DNA of 64,000 nt from positions 62,001 to 126,000 of the forward strand of contig NZ_JNZS01000002.1 in NCBI RefSeq assembly GCF_000718515.1, read 5' to 3'. Each line of letters opens with the position of its first letter. Positions within the stretch are counted from its first letter, which is position 1. The translations under genes and the position numbers were made by a program. The notes under the pieces were generated by a model. It saw only the letters and a list, made by a program, of their open reading frames with translations. It searched no databases and was not told where the DNA came from. The DNA is from Micromonospora parva. Lineage in GTDB: Bacteria; Actinomycetota; Actinomycetes; Mycobacteriales; Micromonosporaceae. Below, in pieces: positions 10,690-17,966 of this stretch.

Positions 10690-10811
10690 AGGGTTTCCGG
10701 GGCAGCCCGACCCGCGCAGGGATCAAGCCTGACCGCCCGGAGCGGGGCGGGCTGCCCCGGAAACCCTCAACCGCAAGGAAACGCGAGGCTGCCCCGGAAA
10801 CCCTCAACCGC
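10690..10811. repeat. Palindrome plus direct repeat cluster before paaN stop
   Basis: Perfect 20-bp inverted arms at 10690-10709 and 10748-10767 (core GGTTTCCGGGGCAGCC). The right arm and following bases recur as a 25-bp direct repeat at 10750-10774 and 10787-10811. The array can fold into alternative hairpins and probably ends transcripts from both convergent genes. Confidence 0.75.
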
Positions 10812-10820
10812 GACCGAGGC

Positions 10821-12494
10821 TCAGACGTGCCGCCGGGACTGCACGATCCGGAACCGGTTCGCCACGTACGCCCCGTCCGTCAGCGCCGAGTTGGCCGCCG
10901 CGTTGGCCCCACTGCCGTGGAAGTCGGAGAACGCCGCCGACTGGTTGACGAAGACACCTCCGGTGAGGTTGCAGGACAGGTGCACCCCGACCTCGACCGC
11001 CACCGCCTCGGCCGCGTCCAGCACCGCCTCGTCGGTGGAGTAGACACCGGCGGTGAGCGCGCCCTTCTCGCCGACCGTCCGGCGCAGCAGTTCCAGGCTG
11101 TGTGCTGTGGAGTCGGTGGCGATGGCGAACGAGATCGGCCCGAACCACTCCCGGCCGTACGTCTCCGCGTCGTCAGCGGTCAGCTTCACGATCGTCGGGG
11201 TACGCACCACCGCGTCGGCGTACGACGGATGGTCCACGGCGCGCGACTGAAGCACCGGCTCGCCGACCTTGGTCACCTCGGCCAGCCGCTCCAGCACCCC
11301 GTCGTTGACGATGGCGCCGGTGAGTTCGACACCCCGGGCCGGGTCCGCGGTGAGCTTGCCGACGGCGGCGGCGATCCCGCCGGCCACCTCGTCGAAGCTC
11401 TTGTGCCCCTGGTCGGTCTCGATGCCGCCGGCCGGGATGAGGATGTTCTGCGAGGTGGTGCACATCTGACCGCTGTAGAGGGTCAGCGTGAAACCGAGGT
11501 TGCGGCACATGCCGGCGAAGTCGTCGGTGGAGTCGATGACGACGGTGTTCAGCCCGGCCTTCTCGGTGTAGACCGAGGCCTGCCGCGCGTGCGTCTCCAG
11601 CCAGTCGCCGTACTCGGTGGAGCCGGTGAAGTCGACGATCTTCACGGCCCGGTGCAGGGCCAGGTCGCTGGCGAGCTTCTCGCCGGGCGCCTCCGCCGCC
11701 AACATGATCAGGTTTGGGTCGAAGCCGGCCTCGGCGAGCACCTCCCGGGCGTACTTCACGGTGATGGCCAGCGGCAGCACGGCGCGCGGGTGCGGCTTGA
11801 CGATCACCGGGTTGCCGGTGGCCAGCGAGGCGAACAGCCCGGGGTACGAGTTCCAGGTCGGGAAGGTGTTGCAGCCGATCACCAGCGCCACCCCACGCGG
11901 CACCACGTGGAACGTCTTGGTCATCCGCAGCGGGTCGCCCTTGCCGGCGGCCTTCTCCCAGCCCGCCGTGCCCGGGTGCCGGGTCATCTCGGCGTACGCG
12001 TACGCCAGGGCTTCCAGCGCCCGGTCCAGCGCGTGCGCGCCACCGGCCTGGAAGGCCATCACGAACGCCTGCCCGCTGGTGAACTGCACCGCGTTGGCCA
12101 GCTCGAAGATGTTCTTGTGCAGCCGGTCGAGGATCTCCAGGCAGACGCCCACCCGGGCCTGCGGGCCGGCGTCACGCCACGCCGGCAGCGCGGCGGAGGC
12201 GGCGCTGACCAGCTCGCCGGGGCCGGCGTGCGGGTACCGCACCGCCAACTCCACACCGAACGGGCTCGTCTCGGTGGCGACCCGAGCGCCGCTGCCGGGC
12301 TGGTCGAGCGGAAAATCACCACCGAGGTACGCCTCGAAGGCGGCCTTACCGTCGGCGGCGGCGGTCTCGCCGTACACCCGGGGGCTGGGGGATTCAGGAT
12401 AGGCGGACCAGTAGCCCCGCTCCGTGATCGCGGTCAGCGCACGGTTGAGGGTGTCGGCGTGCCTGTCGTACAGGGGATGCGGGGTCTCCGTCAT
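10821..12494 (-). CDS. paaN: Phenylacetic acid degradation protein PaaN
   Basis: 557-aa aldehyde-dehydrogenase-superfamily protein. Family-typical N-terminus TETPHPLYDRHADTLNRAL and YWSAYPESPSPRVYGE; cofactor-binding core PRGVALVIGCNTFPTWN; catalytic region LYSGQMCTTSQNI with the conserved Cys. In phenylacetate catabolism this family handles the ring-cleavage aldehyde intermediate. No other paa gene (paaABCDE, paaK) is nearby, so its role here is inferred from similarity only. Start ATG at 12494 (MTETPHPL) chosen over an ATG 12 bp upstream because the family begins there. A duplicated 32-bp sequence with an 11-bp palindrome lies just upstream. Confidence 0.92.
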   Translation of the reverse strand: MTETPHPLYDRHADTLNRALTAITERGYWSAYPESPSPRVYGETAAADGKAAFEAYLGGDFPLDQPGSGARVATETSPFGVELAVRYPHAGPGELVSAASAALPAWRDAGPQARVGVCLEILDRLHKNIFELANAVQFTSGQAFVMAFQAGGAHALDRALEALAYAYAEMTRHPGTAGWEKAAGKGDPLRMTKTFHVVPRGVALVIGCNTFPTWNSYPGLFASLATGNPVIVKPHPRAVLPLAITVKYAREVLAEAGFDPNLIMLAAEAPGEKLASDLALHRAVKIVDFTGSTEYGDWLETHARQASVYTEKAGLNTVVIDSTDDFAGMCRNLGFTLTLYSGQMCTTSQNILIPAGGIETDQGHKSFDEVAGGIAAAVGKLTADPARGVELTGAIVNDGVLERLAEVTKVGEPVLQSRAVDHPSYADAVVRTPTIVKLTADDAETYGREWFGPISFAIATDSTAHSLELLRRTVGEKGALTAGVYSTDEAVLDAAEAVAVEVGVHLSCNLTGGVFVNQSAAFSDFHGSGANAAANSALTDGAYVANRFRIVQSRRHV

Positions 12495-12503
12495 GCCCGC
12501 CAT

Positions 12504-12585
12504 CATGCCTGAGTCAGGTCCGCGAGCAGTAGCGCGAATGCCCGGCAGCGGCGCATGCCTGAGTCAGGTCCGCGAGCAGTAGCGC
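12504..12585. repeat. 32-bp direct repeat with palindromic core, upstream of paaN
   Basis: Two identical 32-bp copies (12504-12535 and 12554-12585) with a 50-bp period. Each contains the palindrome CCTGAGTCAGG (12508-12518 and 12558-12568). The cores lie about five helical turns apart upstream of paaN, so they could be paired operator sites; a recent tandem duplication is the alternative. Confidence 0.6.
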
Positions 12586-12594
12586 CGATACCTG

Positions 12595-13614
12595 TCAGAG
12601 AGTGAGCTGCCAGTCGGTCCAGGAGTCCACCGGGCGGAAGCCGAGCTGCTCGTTGATCGCCACCATGTAGCTGTTGCTTGTCGCGTTCCAGGTGTCGATC
12701 ACCTGTATCGCCGGCTGGTGGGTGAGCAGGTGGTGCAGGTTCTCCGCCTTGGCGATGAGGCCGAGCCGGTGCCCACGGTGGGCCGGGTCGACGATGGTGA
12801 TCTGCTGGAACGCGTGCCAGTCGGCGGAGGCACCCACGTCCAGCAGCGTCCAGGCGACAAGTCGACCGGACGCCTCGTGGCGCATCCCGAGGTGGTAGCG
12901 CCGCCGGCCCCGGGCGTCCAGCGCCCGCTCGTTGCCGCGGATGCGCTCGGCGTCCACCCGCTCCGGCTCCCACTGCACGTCGCCCATGGGCGCGTCCATC
13001 AGCAGCCGGCCGTCGAGGTAGGCGATGTCGGCGACGTACTCCGGCGGGGTAGCCCCCTGCCAGCAGACCGACTGGTAGCCCTCGGCCCGCGGGCGGGCCT
13101 CGGCGAGCGAAGCCCGCAGCGCGACCCGGTCGAGCTTGCTGACGTCGAGCCGTCGGCGCACCTCGGCGAGGGCGGGCTGCGCTCCGGTAGCGGCGGCGAA
13201 CGCGTCACCGGCCACGCTTCGGGCCGGCCCGCCGGGCAGCGCGGAGACCGCCATCCCCACCACCCGCTTGCGGCCGTGTTCGCGGAGCAGACGCACGCCG
13301 TACTCGTGCAGGGCCCGGCCGACTCCACGACGCCGCAGCTGGGGATGCACCAGCAGGTCGGCGGTGGCGTTGTCGGTGTTGTCGAGCTGCGGCAGGTCCA
13401 GTTGGAGGTAGCCGGCCGGCACGCCGTCCAGTCGGGCCAGCGCCCAGAGTGACCGGGTGCCGGGCATCGGCGTGTGGAACAGCGCGTCGAAGCGGCGCCG
13501 GCAGGAGGGCGGGAAGTCCGGCAGGTCGGCGTGGTTGACCGCTGACCCGATCCGGTACGCCTCGTCGACCGCGGTCCGGTCGGCGCCGTCGAACGACGCG
13601 ATAGTGATGCTCAT
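12595..13614 (-). CDS. Tandem-GNAT N-acetyltransferase (339 aa)
   Basis: Two GNAT folds: the N-terminal one has LVHPQLRRRGVGRALHEYG (about residues 90-108), and the C-terminal one has VDPAHRGHRLGLIAKAENL followed by WNATSNSYMVAINEQLGF. Such tandem GNATs include aminoglycoside and peptide acetyltransferases, but the substrate cannot be assigned. The ATG at 13614 lies 22 nt after a strong hairpin plus T-run on the same strand, itself preceded by a structured region and a promoter-like sequence. Expression may therefore be set by transcription attenuation. The RBS is weak. Confidence 0.87.
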   Translation of the reverse strand: MSITIASFDGADRTAVDEAYRIGSAVNHADLPDFPPSCRRRFDALFHTPMPGTRSLWALARLDGVPAGYLQLDLPQLDNTDNATADLLVHPQLRRRGVGRALHEYGVRLLREHGRKRVVGMAVSALPGGPARSVAGDAFAAATGAQPALAEVRRRLDVSKLDRVALRASLAEARPRAEGYQSVCWQGATPPEYVADIAYLDGRLLMDAPMGDVQWEPERVDAERIRGNERALDARGRRRYHLGMRHEASGRLVAWTLLDVGASADWHAFQQITIVDPAHRGHRLGLIAKAENLHHLLTHQPAIQVIDTWNATSNSYMVAINEQLGFRPVDSWTDWQLTL

Positions 13615-13635
13615 TGCGCTGAGGGTGCACCAGGC

Positions 13636-13675
13636 AAAAGCGATCGGGCCAGCGAATTAATCGCTGGCCCGATCG
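13636..13675 (-). terminator. Rho-independent terminator before the tandem-GNAT gene
   Basis: Perfect 15-bp arms (13641-13655 and 13661-13675; CGATCGGGCCAGCGA) with a 5-nt AT-rich loop. On the minus strand they are followed by CTTTTG. It ends a short upstream RNA and/or thrC read-through and lies directly before the GNAT ATG. Confidence 0.85.
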
Positions 13676-13762
13676 AACGTGGTCGGGAGGGACACTCGCA
13701 CAACGCCTCCGGCGTTGGGTCGCAAGAACTTCAAAAGTCTTCGGCGAAATGCCCTCCCGCAC
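13636..13762 (-). ncRNA. Candidate structured RNA / attenuator leader
   Basis: From a predicted start near 13761 the minus-strand RNA can fold into an outer 8-bp stem CGGGAGGG/CCCTCCCG (13752-13759 with 13684-13691). It encloses two hairpins: a perfect 7-bp stem CAACGCC/GGCGTTG (13701-13717) and a smaller AAG-ACTT/AAGT-CTT stem (13724-13741). The terminator hairpin and U-run follow. This three-way junction plus terminator fits either a stand-alone ~125-nt sRNA or a regulatory leader for the GNAT gene. Codon use in the overlapping frames is unlike local genes, arguing against a coding sequence. No known Rfam class was recognised. Confidence 0.5.
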
Positions 13763-13767
13763 GGAGC

Positions 13768-13796
13768 ATCTTGCGCCGTCCGGTTCCTGCCGTCAA
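13768..13796 (-). promoter_or_regulatory. Promoter-like sequence for the candidate RNA
   Basis: Minus-strand TTGACG (13791-13796) is spaced 17 bp from CAAGAT (13768-13773). The -35 box is near consensus for the principal sigma factor; the -10 is weak (3 of 6). Transcription would start near 13761, at the edge of the outer RNA stem. Confidence 0.45.
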
Positions 13797-13808
13797 GTCC
13801 GTAGCGGC

Positions 13809-13836
13809 GGGTTTTCCACACTCACAGCGAAAACCC
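13809..13836 (-). terminator. Possible thrC terminator hairpin
   Basis: Perfect 8-bp arms GGGTTTTC / GAAAACCC with a 12-nt loop, 31 bp after the thrC stop. The stem is AT-containing and no T-run follows, so termination is uncertain. Confidence 0.45.
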
Positions 13837-13866
13837 AGTTACTGGCTGATCGACCTGGCCCGTGGG

Positions 13867-15153
13867 TCAGCCGAGGAGGCCGGCGTCGCGGGCGGCACGC
13901 AGCGAGGGCTTGATGTGGTGGGTCGGGCCAACCTGGCCGGCCACCGCGTCGATGGTCTTCAGACCCTCGCCGGTGTTGAACACGACGGTCTCCGCCGACG
14001 GGTCGAGCCGACCGGACTCGACCAGCTTGCGCAGCACGGCCACTGTCACCCCACCCGCGGTCTCGGCGAAGACCCCGGTCGTGCGGGCCAGGTCGCGGAT
14101 GCCCGCCCGGATCTCGTCGTCGTCGACGTACTCCATCCAGCCGCCGGTGCGGCGGACCGCTTCCAGGGCGTAGAGGCCGGCTGCCGGGTCGCCGATGTTG
14201 AGCGACTTGGCGATGCCGGTCGGCTTGACCGGGATGATCGTGTCGGTCCCGCCGTGCAGGGCGGTGGCGATCGGGTTGCAGCCTGCGGACTGCGCACCGA
14301 AGACCTTCCAGCCGCCGGCCGGCGCCTCGACCAGGCCGATCTCGACCAGCTCGGAGAACGCCTTGTCAATCTTGGTGAGCAGCTCGCCGCTGGCCATCGG
14401 AATGACCACCTGCGCCGGGATCCGCCAGCCCAGCTGCTCGGCCACCTCGTAGCCGAGGGTCTTGGAACCCTCTGCGTAGTACGGCCGGACGTTCACGTTG
14501 ACGAACGCCGTGTCCTCGAATTCGTCGGTCTCCACCAGCTCGCCGCAGAGCCGGTTGACATCGTCGTACGAACCGTCGATGGCGACCAGTTCGCCACCGT
14601 AGACGGCGGTGGTGATGACCTTGCCCTGCTCCAGGTCGCTGGGGATGAAGACCACCGAGGGCACGCCGGCGCGGGCGGCGTGGGCGGCCACCGAGTTGGC
14701 CAGGTTGCCGGTCGACGCGCAGGCGAACCGGGTGAAGCCGAGCGCCTTGGCGGCGGTGAGCGCCACCGAGACGACCCGGTCCTTGAACGAGTGGGTGGGG
14801 TTGGCGCTGTCGTCCTTGACCCACAGCGGCGCGGTGATGCCCAACTCGGCGGCGAGGTGCGGGGCCGCCACCAACGGGGTCAGCCCCGGGTCGAGGGTGA
14901 CCCGGCTGGCCGGGTCCTGACCGGCGGGCAGCAGTGCGGCGTACCGCCAGATGTTGTCCGGGCCGGCTTCGATCTGTTCGCGGGTGACGGTGGCCAGCGC
15001 GGAGGTGTCGTAGTCGACCTCCAGCGGGCCGAAACACTCGTAACAGGCGTGCTGGGCGGCGAGCGGGTAGCGGGCCGAACAGGCGCGGCAGACCAGGGCG
15101 CGGGCCGGGCTGGCAGAGGTGTCGATGCCGGAGCTGACGAGCGTCGACGTCAT
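13867..15153 (-). CDS. thrC: Threonine synthase
   Basis: PLP enzyme converting O-phosphohomoserine to threonine in the cytosol. Seen: a 428-aa sequence with an N-terminal zinc-ribbon-like C-x2-C ... C-x2-C (CRACSARYPLAAQHACYEC), the Schiff-base lysine in NPTHSFKDRVV, and the phosphate-binding ASTGNLANSVAAHAARAG. The N-terminal ribbon marks the longer class of threonine synthases, in which cysteate synthases also occur; full-length similarity favours ThrC. No hom or thrB is adjacent. A SAM-I type riboswitch ends 10 bp before the ATG and its P1 helix adjoins the Shine-Dalgarno GAGAGGA, so translation is probably SAM-responsive. Confidence 0.93.
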   Translation of the reverse strand: MTSTLVSSGIDTSASPARALVCRACSARYPLAAQHACYECFGPLEVDYDTSALATVTREQIEAGPDNIWRYAALLPAGQDPASRVTLDPGLTPLVAAPHLAAELGITAPLWVKDDSANPTHSFKDRVVSVALTAAKALGFTRFACASTGNLANSVAAHAARAGVPSVVFIPSDLEQGKVITTAVYGGELVAIDGSYDDVNRLCGELVETDEFEDTAFVNVNVRPYYAEGSKTLGYEVAEQLGWRIPAQVVIPMASGELLTKIDKAFSELVEIGLVEAPAGGWKVFGAQSAGCNPIATALHGGTDTIIPVKPTGIAKSLNIGDPAAGLYALEAVRRTGGWMEYVDDDEIRAGIRDLARTTGVFAETAGGVTVAVLRKLVESGRLDPSAETVVFNTGEGLKTIDAVAGQVGPTHHIKPSLRAARDAGLLG

Positions 15154-15163
15154 GTCGAGAGTC

Positions 15164-15297
15164 CTCTCATCTTTCCCCGCATCGCACCGTGCGGCGGGGA
15201 CGGAATTGGCACCTGCCCCGCGGGTCGCTCAGCGGTGAGCGCGCGGGGTGGTTGCCGGGGCGTCGTCGGGCCGTATCCCTCAGCCCCTCTGGATGAG
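15164..15297 (-). ncRNA. SAM-I (S-box) riboswitch upstream of thrC
   Basis: On the minus strand the conserved S-box landmarks occur in order: CTCATC-CAGAGGGGCTGAGGGA, then GGCCCGACGACGCCCCGGCAACC in two pieces around the pseudoknot loop, GGTGCCAATTCC, and GATGAGAG closing P1 (CTCATC with GATGAG). The aptamer ends about 10 nt before the thrC ATG, and P1 overlaps the 5' part of the GAGAGGA ribosome binding site. No separate terminator hairpin is seen, so control is probably translational. Confidence 0.93.
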
Positions 15298-15366
15298 GTA
15301 TTCAGTTGTGCCGCCGAGTCTAGGCAAAGCTGGCCGCGGCCTCCAGGGCGAATCCCAGGGAGTGGG

Positions 15367-16329
15367 TCAGCGGGCGTTCACGGCCACCGGGTCGGTCACC
15401 GCGATCGGGTCCGTCACCGCACCCGACTGGGGCAGCGGCGTGGTCCGGGGGCGGGCGGCGAGATTCGCGGCGATCAGGGCGGCGATCGTGATGGCGGCCC
15501 CGACCAGTTCGACGGGTTCCGGGCGGTAGCCACGGGCGATCTGCACCGCGAAGGTGGTCACCGGAACCAGGTTCATGAACAGCGCGGCGTTGGCGGCACC
15601 GAGTCGCTGCACGCCGGTGTTCCAGGCCAGGACCGCGATGACGGCACCCACCACGACGGCGTACGCCAGCTGCGGGGTGACCGCCACGAGGTCGGCGGCG
15701 CCTGGCGCGTGCTGCCAGCCGACGGCGTCGGCGCCGATGCTCAGGACGAGCATGGCGGCCGTGCCGGCGAGCGCGGTCAGTGTGGTGAAGCGCAGCGGCG
15801 TCCACTCGCCGAACCGGCTGGCGCCGTGGGTGTAGATGGCCCAGCCCAGCACCGCGCCGATCATCATCAGCCCGCCGAGGCCGAACTGGCCGAGCCCGGC
15901 CAGGCTGCCGCGCGTGATCACCAGGCCGACTCCGATGAGCGCCACCAGGGAGAGGGCCAGCAGGAGCGGCTTCGGGCGTACGCCGTCGCGAGCCCAGCGG
16001 ACGAGCTGGGTGATCACCGGGGTGGTGGCCACGAAGAGGGAGACCTGCTGCGGGGCGGCGTGTTCGAGCGCCAGGTTCGTGAGCAGGTTGAACCCCGCGA
16101 AGCCGACCACGCCGAGCACCACCACCTCCAGCGCCCTTCCACCGTGCCGCAGCGCGCCGGCCCCCTCGCGGAGCAGCAGGATGGCGACCAGGACGACGGC
16201 GGCCAGCAGGTAGCGCGCGGTGGTCAAATTGAGCGGGTCGACCCGGTCGAGCGCGCTGGCCAGGATCGGGAACATCACGCCCCAGCCGAGCACGGCGACC
16301 AGTGGGTAAGCGGTGGCGCGGGATCGCAT
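15367..16329 (-). CDS. EamA/DMT-family transporter
   Basis: 320-aa inner-membrane protein of about ten hydrophobic spans, made of two EamA repeats (AVLGWGVMFPILASALDRVDPLNLTT early; AVVVGAVIAVLAWNTGVQRLG late). DMT-family proteins typically export amino acids or small metabolites. The start ATG at 16329 (MRSRATAYPL) follows GGAG. It is divergent from an ArsR-type regulator, with two matching dyads in the 91-bp gap, so it is probably that regulator's target. Substrate unknown. Confidence 0.9.
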   Translation of the reverse strand: MRSRATAYPLVAVLGWGVMFPILASALDRVDPLNLTTARYLLAAVVLVAILLLREGAGALRHGGRALEVVVLGVVGFAGFNLLTNLALEHAAPQQVSLFVATTPVITQLVRWARDGVRPKPLLLALSLVALIGVGLVITRGSLAGLGQFGLGGLMMIGAVLGWAIYTHGASRFGEWTPLRFTTLTALAGTAAMLVLSIGADAVGWQHAPGAADLVAVTPQLAYAVVVGAVIAVLAWNTGVQRLGAANAALFMNLVPVTTFAVQIARGYRPEPVELVGAAITIAALIAANLAARPRTTPLPQSGAVTDPIAVTDPVAVNAR

Positions 16330-16341
16330 CGGCAACTCCAA

Positions 16342-16361
16342 TGTTCGAGTATCGTCGAACC
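16342..16361. promoter_or_regulatory. ArsR-type operator 1
   Basis: TGTTCGAG-TATC-GTCGAACC, an 8-4-8 imperfect dyad 12 bp before the EamA start. It matches the second dyad at 16384-16403, so it is a probable binding site for the adjacent ArsR regulator. Confidence 0.65.
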
Positions 16362-16383
16362 AACGACACCGACAGTAGGAGCT

Positions 16384-16403
16384 TGTTCGACTCTTGTCGA
16401 ACA
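16384..16403. promoter_or_regulatory. ArsR-type operator 2
   Basis: TGTTCGAC-TCTT-GTCGAACA, a perfect 8-4-8 dyad 17 bp before the regulator's ATG. It lies 42 bp (four helical turns) from the first dyad and suggests autoregulation and co-repression of the EamA gene. Confidence 0.7.
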
Positions 16404-16420
16404 ACGGTTACACTGGTCAC

Positions 16421-16726
16421 ATGGAGCCGCACGAACCCGACCTGACCGCCGTACCGGTCACCAGCGTGCTGGCCGCACTCGCCGACGACGTGCGGCTACA
16501 GATTGTCCGGGCGCTCTCCGAGGGCGGCGAGTCCCCCTGCGGCAGCTTCGACTTCGGCGTCTCCAAGGCGACCCGCAGCCACCACCTCAAGGTGCTGCGC
16601 GAGGCGGGCCTGACCCGAACCCGCGCCGCCGGCACGAGCCGGCTGGTCCGGCTGCGCCGCGACGAGCTGGACAAGCTCTACCCCGGCCTGCTGGACGCGG
16701 TCCTCGCCCACCACCGACCGGCCTGA
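16421..16726 (+). CDS. ArsR/SmtB-type HTH transcriptional regulator
   Basis: 101-aa winged-helix regulator. VTSVLAALADDVRLQIVRAL is the typical ArsR first helix, and SKATRSHHLKVLREAGLTRTR is the recognition helix and wing. The metal-site CxC of classical ArsR/SmtB (ELCVC-type) is absent, although Cys is present in SPCGSFDF, so the inducer is unclear. The ATG at 16421 is chosen over an upstream ATG at 16394, which lies inside the operator dyad. Divergent from the EamA transporter it probably represses. Confidence 0.9.
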   Translation: MEPHEPDLTAVPVTSVLAALADDVRLQIVRALSEGGESPCGSFDFGVSKATRSHHLKVLREAGLTRTRAAGTSRLVRLRRDELDKLYPGLLDAVLAHHRPA

Positions 16727-16805
16727 CGCTCCCGCCTCGGCCCCTCCCGCACGTGTCGCTGACGGTCACGGCTGCGGAGCGGGTGACACCTACCATTCGC
16801 GCACG

Positions 16806-16835
16806 CTTTGGAGCTGAATCGTTTACGACATCAGC
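16806..16835. repeat. Decayed palindrome, family B copy 1
   Basis: CTTTGGAGCTGA, a 13-nt spacer ATCGTTTACGACA, then TCAGC. It matches the intact element at 42200-42238 except that the right arm diverges after TCAGC. It sits in the convergent gap between the ArsR gene and doxX. Confidence 0.75.
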
Positions 16836-16845
16836 GCCCAGCTGG

Positions 16846-16945
16846 GAGCCGGCGCACGGGACGCAGAGCCGGGCCGGCGCGCGGGGCACAGAGCCGAGCC
16901 GGCGCGCGGGGCGCAGAGCCGGGCCGGCGCGCCGGGCACAGAGCC
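16846..16945. repeat. Four-copy 25-bp tandem repeat
   Basis: Four consecutive 25-bp units (starts 16846, 16871, 16896, 16921) on the pattern GNGCCGGCGCGC...GGGCRCAGAGCC, with a few substitutions each. The period is not a multiple of three and no gene spans it. It lies between the convergent ArsR and doxX genes and begins 10 bp after the decayed family B palindrome. It may vary in copy number between strains. Confidence 0.9.
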
Positions 16946-17025
16946 GGGGCTGCGGACGACGGCCCTTGACCGGCGCGTCGCCGGGGCCGCCTCGTCGAGG
17001 CCCCGGCGACGCGGAACGGGTGCGG

Positions 17026-17481
17026 TCAGACGACGATCGAGCTGCTCTCAGCCATCAGCGTCGCCGGCGCGGACTCAACCTCGCGGCGACGCGCGAGCAG
17101 CGTGTCGAGCGCCCAGGAACCCGGACCGAGGGCCGCGATCAGCAGGAACGACCAGCAGAAGAGTGCCGACAGCTCACCACCGTTGTGCAGCGGCAGCAGA
17201 TGATCCGGCTGGTGCACGACGAAGTAGGCGTACGCCATCGAGCCGGATGCGAGCAGAGCGGCGGGTCGGGTGAAGAGGCCGGTCAGCACCAGCGCGCCGC
17301 AGACCAGCTGGATCAACGCGGCCCACCAGCCCGGCCAGGTGCCGGGGGCTATCGCCGCACCGGTCACCGGGTTGCCGCCGAACAACCCGAACACCGAGGT
17401 CACACCATGCAACGCGAACAGCAGGCCGATCACGATGCGGAACAGGGACAGGGTCGGCCCGCCGAGCCGAGAAACGTTCAT
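17026..17481 (-). CDS. DoxX family membrane protein
   Basis: 151-aa, four-span membrane protein. LFRIVIGLLFALHGVTSVFG is the DoxX N-terminal helix, followed by WAALIQLVCGALVLTGLFTRPAA and HNGGELSALFCWSFLLIAALGPG. DoxX-like proteins take part in membrane redox or oxidative-stress functions in actinobacteria; specific partners are not visible here. Start ATG at 17481 is supported by GGAGGT six bases upstream. Confidence 0.88.
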   Translation of the reverse strand: MNVSRLGGPTLSLFRIVIGLLFALHGVTSVFGLFGGNPVTGAAIAPGTWPGWWAALIQLVCGALVLTGLFTRPAALLASGSMAYAYFVVHQPDHLLPLHNGGELSALFCWSFLLIAALGPGSWALDTLLARRREVESAPATLMAESSSIVV

Positions 17482-17966
17482 CGGTACCTCCATCGAAGGG
17501 ATTGGATTCCCTCAATGTGAGGCATGAAAGTATCGAAGGTTATAGATTCCTTGTTAGTGGGAAAGTCCCCGGTTGGAATGTACCGGCGTGCAGGGCCCTC
17601 GTCGAGCGCTCGCCGCCTCACGGAGCCGGCCACCCGATCCCCTGAGCTGCGAAAACAATCGATGTCGCGTCGCTCCGACCGCCGTGGGCACGCTCCCACA
17701 GTGTGGGTACGGCCGGTTACCCCACCTCCGCCACCGGCGGACCGGCTGCTCGCGGCGCTGGCCGAGCTGGGCGGACGCCCGAGCGATGCCCTGAATGATT
17801 CAGCTCGAAAGGCATACCGGGACGGCACGCCAGCCGGACAGGGGCAGTGTCACCGCCCCGGATCCGGGGCAGCTCCAGAGGCCCGGACCAGCAGACGGCA
17901 GGTGCACACCAGCGGTGCTGCGGGGCCAGGCAGCGGTGAGGCACCTCGATGGGTGAGGATCGACAC
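17482..17966. other. 485-bp gap without a convincing gene
   Basis: Bases ~17500-17570 are unusually AT-rich for this genome (GGTTATAGATTCCTTGTTAG) and probably hold the doxX promoter. ORFs here (e.g. 17524-17970) lack the local codon signature or a good RBS. A short in-frame stretch near 17740 (DRLLAALAELGGRPSDAL) looks helix-like and could be a remnant of a lost regulator gene. Nothing else is recognised. Confidence 0.4.

Noticed and set aside
12759..12840. Possible CRISPR-like or phase-variable repeats near the direct repeat
   Set aside because: Only two copies of the 32-bp sequence exist at 12504-12585, with no further periodic units or spacers.
13205..13762. A minus-strand frame beginning MREGISPKTFEVLATQ upstream of the tandem-GNAT gene
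   Set aside because: Its first codons have low GC3 unlike local genes, it runs through a terminator hairpin and then overlaps the GNAT gene in another frame; the structured-RNA explanation is better.
13809..13836. A DnaA box (TTTTCCACA) in the thrC downstream hairpin
   Set aside because: Single imperfect match inside an inverted repeat, with no clustering or origin genes.
13771..17520. A 1249-aa open frame on the plus strand
   Set aside because: It is antisense to thrC and the EamA gene, crosses the ArsR gene and the intergenic repeats, and has Arg/Gly/Pro-rich shadow composition; high GC leaves long frames open by chance.
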